From Nonomuraea coxensis DSM 45129 (lineage in GTDB: Bacteria > Actinomycetota > Actinomycetes > Streptosporangiales > Streptosporangiaceae): a stretch of DNA of 64,000 nt. Below the pieces are notes generated by a model. That model saw only the letters and a list, made by a program, of their open reading frames with translations, was not told the DNA's origin and ran no database searches. Position 1 is the first letter of the stretch. Each line of letters starts with the position of its first letter. This document shows, one piece after another, positions 60,889-64,000 of this stretch. Both the position numbers and the translations under genes were made by a program. The stretch covers positions 3,328,501 through 3,392,500 of the forward strand of contig NZ_CP068985.1 in the NCBI RefSeq assembly GCF_019397265.1, given 5' to 3'.

Positions 60889-61311
60889 TCAGGCGAGCGC
60901 CCCCAGGTCGGCCGAGAGCCAGCGCTCAGGCCGCATCCGGAACGTCACCAGGGCGTGCAGGTCGGAGCCGTGCACGTAGCCCGTCACGGCGTCGGGCGGC
61001 AGGTAGCGGGCCGAGATGCGGGTCAGGTCCTCCAGCGTGGACGGGGCGGACAGCACGAGCGGGCCCTCGACGGACACGTAGCGGTAGGTGGGGCTGCCGC
61101 GCTGCACCAGGAGGGAGAAGCGGCCCGCCTTGGCGATGAGCTTGGCCTTGACCGACTCGCCGTCGGTCAGGAAGCGGACGTCTCCGCCGGGGACGTAGTC
61201 GTACCAGACGGGCACCGTCAGCGGCGCCCGGCCCTCGCCCGCCTCGACGGCCAGGCTCGCGATGTGCGCCTCCGCCAGGAACTCCTCCCGCGCCGCCACG
61301 CTCAACGACAT
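60889..61311 (-). CDS. PPOX-class F420-dependent oxidoreductase-like protein
   Basis: This 140-residue split-barrel flavin/F420-binding protein shows [58 protein letters not shown] and [12 protein letters not shown], the usual PPOX order. Such proteins reduce diverse compounds with F420H2 or bind biliverdin/FMN; substrate is unknown. ATG 61311 ([11 protein letters not shown]) is preferred to 61320. It precedes dapD on the same strand. Confidence 0.88.
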   Translation of the reverse strand: MSLSVAAREEFLAEAHIASLAVEAGEGRAPLTVPVWYDYVPGGDVRFLTDGESVKAKLIAKAGRFSLLVQRGSPTYRYVSVEGPLVLSAPSTLEDLTRISARYLPPDAVTGYVHGSDLHALVTFRMRPERWLSADLGALA

Positions 61312-61439
61312 TGCGCCCACCCCCGTGCTGATCGATCGTGCAACGGCTATTCCCGCCGCGCGCCGCCGCGAATCAGCGCCGGACGCGGTGCGAGGGTGGT
61401 GCGGAGAGGGCCCGGGTGAGGGGCTGGGACCGGTGAGGG

Positions 61440-61522
61440 TGCCGGAAGCGGGATTCGAACCCGCACGCCCTTTCGAGCAGACGCTTTTGAGGCGTCCATG
61501 TCTGCCATTCCATCATTCCGGC
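61440..61522 (-). tRNA. tRNA-Leu (anticodon CAA)
   Basis: The minus strand from 61522 folds into a class II tRNA. The acceptor arm GCCGGAA pairs with TTCCGGC (61441-61447), the anticodon arm GACGC/GCGTC encloses loop CTCAAAA with anticodon CAA (reads UUG), a long variable arm follows, and the T arm contains GGTTCGAATCC. CCA is not encoded. UUG is rare in such GC-rich genes, so this is a low-use tRNA. Confidence 0.95.
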
Positions 61523-61620
61523 CGAAATATCCGGACTTGCCCGGATCGACGGTACATCCTACCGCCACAAGTTGATCAGCAGCAGGGGTGCCAGCGTGGA
61601 TCTAATCTACCGGACGTCGG

Positions 61621-61626
61621 TACTCT
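61621..61626 (+). promoter_or_regulatory. Candidate -10 element of pdtaR
   Basis: TACTCT lies seven bases before GTG 61634, consistent with a leaderless transcript. No clear -35 is seen. Confidence 0.3.
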
Positions 61627-61633
61627 TCTGCTC

Positions 61634-62215
61634 GTGAGTACGCAGCGGCGAGTAGTGATCGCGGAAGACGAGGCCCTGATCCGCCTCGACCTCAAGGAGA
61701 TGCTCCAGGAGGACGGCTACGTCGTCGTGGGCGAGGCCGGCGACGGCGAGCAGGCGATCCGGTTGGCCGCCGAGCTGAAACCCGACCTGGTGATCCTCGA
61801 CGTCAAGATGCCGGTGCTCGACGGCATCTCCGCGGCCGAGCGCATCGTCTCCGAGCGCATCGCGCCGTGCCTGATCCTGACCGCCTTCTCCCAGCGCGAC
61901 CTGGTCGAACGGGCTCGCGACGCGGGCGCGATGGCCTACCTCGTCAAGCCCTTCACCAAGGCGGACCTGGTGCCGGCCATCGAGATGGCGGTCAGCCGGC
62001 ACGAGGAGATGGTGGCGCTGAGTGCCGAGGTCTCCAGCCTGTCCGAGCGCCTGGAGACCAGGAAGCTGGTGGAGCGGGCCAAGGGCCAGCTCATGGCGCA
62101 GCACGGCTGGACCGAGCCGCAGGCGTTCCGGTGGATCCAGAAGGCGTCCATGGACCGGCGGCTGAGCATGCGCGAGGTCGCCCAGATCGTCATCGACGAC
62201 GCCGAGAAGCGCTGA
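61634..62215 (+). CDS. pdtaR: Response regulator with ANTAR RNA-binding domain (PdtaR)
   Basis: This 193-residue regulator has an N-terminal receiver domain (VVIAEDEALIRLDLKEML, phospho-Asp in DLVILDVKMPVLDG, LTAFSQ, and Lys in AYLVKPFTK) and a C-terminal ANTAR domain (VERAKGQLMAQHGWTEPQAFRWIQKASMDRRLSMREVAQIV). ANTAR proteins bind tandem hairpins in mRNA and block termination. The partner kinase PdtaS is normally encoded elsewhere and is not here. The start is GTG 61634 (STQRRVVIAED); the longer frame through the tRNA is spurious. Confidence 0.95.
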   Translation: MSTQRRVVIAEDEALIRLDLKEMLQEDGYVVVGEAGDGEQAIRLAAELKPDLVILDVKMPVLDGISAAERIVSERIAPCLILTAFSQRDLVERARDAGAMAYLVKPFTKADLVPAIEMAVSRHEEMVALSAEVSSLSERLETRKLVERAKGQLMAQHGWTEPQAFRWIQKASMDRRLSMREVAQIVIDDAEKR

Positions 62216-62398
62216 TCCAGGAGGAGGGCCGGGCGGACGGCTCCGCCCCTGTGTCCGTTACGCGCGTGTTTCGGACATCACAACTTTGCATAAAAGTCGT
62301 GTGAAAACGGCGCGAACCTCTCAATCCAGGCATGCTGAGCTTGGAAAACGTCAACGGGGGAGCATCCCCGCCGACGCATATAGGGGAGTACCTTTCAC
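62216..62398 (+). promoter_or_regulatory. Upstream region of the LivK-type gene
   Basis: This 183-bp gap includes an AT-richer stretch (62270-62305, ACTTTGCATAAAAGTC) that probably holds the promoter for the binding-protein gene. A GTTAC-n6-GTTTC sequence at 62256-62271 weakly resembles a GlnR site. A GGGGAG ribosome site precedes ATG 62399. Confidence 0.35.
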
Positions 62399-63697
62399 AT
62401 GATCCGCATCGCTCCAGCGGGCCGCGTCCTGGCCGTCGCCGCCGCGGCGAGCCTGGCCCTGACGGCCTGTGGCGGCGGCGACACCGCCGCGCCGCAGCAG
62501 ACCGCGTCCTCGGCCGCCCCGGCGTCCTCGGCGCCGGCCGCCGCCCAGGGCGACGGCACGCTGACGCTCGGCACCGTGCTGCCGCAGACCGGTTCCCTCG
62601 CCTTCCTCGGCCCGCCCGAGTTCGCCGCGGTGGACCTGGCCGCCAAGGAGATCAACGAGGCCGGTGGCGTGCTCGGCAAGCCGGTGAAGGTGATCCACAC
62701 CGACTCCGGCGACACCACCACGAACATCGCCTCGCAGTCGGTGGACAAGCTGCTGGGCCAGAAGGCCGACGCCATCATCGGCGCGGCCTCCTCCTCGGTG
62801 TCGGAGTCGATCATCGACAAGATCACCGGCGCCGGCGTGGTGCAGTTCTCGCCCGCCAACACCTCCGACAAGTTCAGCACGATCAACGACAACGGCCTGT
62901 ACTTCCGCACCGCGCCCCCGGACAAGCTCCAGGGCCGCGTGCTCGGCGACCTCGTCGTGGCCGACGGCAACGACACCGTGGGCATCCTCGCCATGCAGGA
63001 CTCCTACGGCTCGGGCCTCGCCGACCAGATCGCGAAGACCGCCGAGGAGGGCGGCGCGACGGTCGTCGAGCGGGTGGACTACGACCCGAAGGCCGCCGAC
63101 TTCTCTGCCGACGTCACCAAGATCAAGGCCAAGAACCCCAAGGCCGTCGTGCTGATCGGCTTCGAGGAGACCTCCAAGGTCATCCAGGAGCTCGTCAAGC
63201 AGGGCCTGTCGGCGGACAAGGTGAAGTGGTACATGGTGGACGGCAACATGTCGAACACCAACTACCTGAAGATGCCCAAGGGCACCCTCAAGGGCGTCAA
63301 GGGCACCATCCCCGGCGCCGAGGCCCCGGACGCCTTCCGGGAGCGGCTCCTCACGGTCGACAAGGAGCTGGAGGACTACACCTACGCCGCGGAGTCGTAC
63401 GACGCCGCCGTCCTCATCGCCCTGGCCGCCGAGGCGGCCAAGGACGACAGCGGCGCCTCCGTCGCCGCCAAGCTGGCCGAGGTCAGCAAGGGCGGCGAGA
63501 AGTGCAAGAGCTTCAAGGAGTGCGCCGACCTGCTGAAGGCCGGCAAGGACATCGACTACGACGGACTGAGCGGCCCGGTCGAGTTCGACGACAACGGCGA
63601 CCCCGCCGTGGCCACCATCGGCGTCTACCAGTACGGCGACGACAACAAGTACCCGGGCAAGGCCGAGGAGTACCGCACCGGCAACATCGCCGGCTGA
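62399..63697 (+). CDS. Branched-chain amino acid ABC transporter substrate-binding lipoprotein (LivK-like)
   Basis: The 432-residue lipoprotein has a signal with lipobox LTAC (SLALTACGGG, Cys24), a Ser/Ala/Pro linker, and a type I periplasmic-binding fold: GTLTLGTVLPQTGSLAFLGPPEF, AAKEINEAGGVLGKPVKVIHTDSGD, VDKLLGQKADAIIGAASSSVS and AFRERLLTVDKELEDYTYAAESYDAAVLIALA. It would bind Leu/Ile/Val or a related ligand outside the membrane; permease and ATPase genes are not in the window. ATG 62399 follows GGGGAG. Confidence 0.92.
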   Translation: MIRIAPAGRVLAVAAAASLALTACGGGDTAAPQQTASSAAPASSAPAAAQGDGTLTLGTVLPQTGSLAFLGPPEFAAVDLAAKEINEAGGVLGKPVKVIHTDSGDTTTNIASQSVDKLLGQKADAIIGAASSSVSESIIDKITGAGVVQFSPANTSDKFSTINDNGLYFRTAPPDKLQGRVLGDLVVADGNDTVGILAMQDSYGSGLADQIAKTAEEGGATVVERVDYDPKAADFSADVTKIKAKNPKAVVLIGFEETSKVIQELVKQGLSADKVKWYMVDGNMSNTNYLKMPKGTLKGVKGTIPGAEAPDAFRERLLTVDKELEDYTYAAESYDAAVLIALAAEAAKDDSGASVAAKLAEVSKGGEKCKSFKECADLLKAGKDIDYDGLSGPVEFDDNGDPAVATIGVYQYGDDNKYPGKAEEYRTGNIAG

Positions 63698-63700
63698 CGG

Positions 63701-64000
63701 CTAGGAGCCGCCGCCCAGGCCGCACGTCTCCCGGGCCCAGCTCGTGAGGCGCTCCTGCAGCGGCTCGGGCGGCACCACGATGATCACGCGGGCCTCGTCA
63801 CCGTCGAGCGAGGCCCGCACGGGGAACAGGAACGCCTTCTTGGCCTCGGCGAAGGCGTGCGGGTCGCACCGGCCGGGCGAGAGGGCCACCCGCACCTCCA
63901 GCCGCGACGCGCCCGGCTCCAGCGTCCCCAGGGGCCGGTGCTCCGGCGTGACGATGTAGTGGGTCGTGCCGCCCATGTCGGTCAGCGTCACCTTGCCCGC
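63701..64000 (-). CDS. Partial hypothetical protein at the right edge
   Basis: One hundred codons read leftwards from the window edge to the stop TAG 63701-63703, with the frame still open at 64000, so the start is outside. The visible part (VTLTDMGGTTHYIVTPEHRPLGTLEPGASRLEVRVAL) has beta-rich character and ends TSWARETCGLGGGS. No family is recognised. It is convergent with the LivK-like gene, three bases between stops. Confidence 0.6.
   Translation of the reverse strand, partial: AGKVTLTDMGGTTHYIVTPEHRPLGTLEPGASRLEVRVALSPGRCDPHAFAEAKKAFLFPVRASLDGDEARVIIVVPPEPLQERLTSWARETCGLGGGS

Noticed and set aside
61347..61568. A minus-strand frame covering the tRNA-Leu gene
   Set aside because: It reads straight through a well-folded tRNA gene.
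62256..62271. A GlnR binding site (GTTAC-n6-GTTTC) before the LivK-like gene
   Set aside because: The second half-site departs from GAAAC at two positions and no second pair is seen, so I do not claim it.

Overview
The window is a very GC-rich chromosomal segment with GTG starts, four-base GTGA/ATGA gene overlaps and strong third-position G/C bias. It comes from a filamentous actinobacterium, most likely of the Streptosporangiales (Nonomuraea/Streptosporangium-like). This placement rests on gene content (PriA-type HisA, F420-dependent oxidoreductase, SigJ/ECF41 remnant, TIGR02234 and TIGR03085 proteins, PdtaR) and is an inference, since no rRNA is present.

Region 1 (1-9.7 kb): a Ser/Thr kinase running off the left edge; a chorismate mutase fused to a degenerate DAHP-synthase-like domain, preceded by an attenuator-like terminator; a GDSL esterase; an APC permease; dnaE; an amidase. 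Region 2 (9.7-12.25 kb) is a decay zone. The C-terminal scrap of a membrane protein abuts a 5'-truncated ECF41/SigJ sigma gene, which is split by a 1.8-kb IS200/IS605-type element with a frameshifted tnpA and an intact tnpB. Region 3 (12.3-22 kb): cell-envelope genes (MurA-like enzyme, class A PBP), YbaK, an AraC regulator divergent from an Fsr-like MFS exporter, a secreted chymotrypsin-fold protease, and an ATP-dependent DNA ligase.

Region 4 (22.3-28.4 kb) is a compact his operon: hisD-hisC-hisB-(51-aa membrane protein)-hisH-(109-aa membrane protein)-hisA/priA-rid-hisF. After a glutamine-synthetase-like gene, small proteins, a heterodimeric ABC exporter and an RsbW/STAS pair come hisI and the trp region (35.5-41.4 kb): TIGR02234 protein, two Gly/Tyr/Gln-rich membrane proteins (DUF4190 and CD225), a DUF2752 protein, trpC, trpB, trpA. 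There is no trpF, which fits HisA being the dual-function PriA. trpE, trpG and trpD are also absent from the window.

Region 5 (41.4-50.1 kb): membrane and redox genes (MauE-like plus DsbA-like), lgt with an acidic tail, a VIT1/CCC1 transporter, two tandem paralogous single-pass proteins (one with a huge disordered N-terminus), and a BpsA-like aminopropyltransferase. Region 6 (50.4-64 kb): glutamate synthase gltB-gltD, a lipoprotein subtilase, pyruvate kinase, dapD, an F420/PPOX oxidoreductase, tRNA-Leu(CAA), the ANTAR regulator PdtaR, a branched-chain amino-acid binding lipoprotein, and a partial gene at the right edge. Overall it is a core-metabolism block (His, Trp, Glu, Lys, glycolysis) broken by one mobile-element scar.
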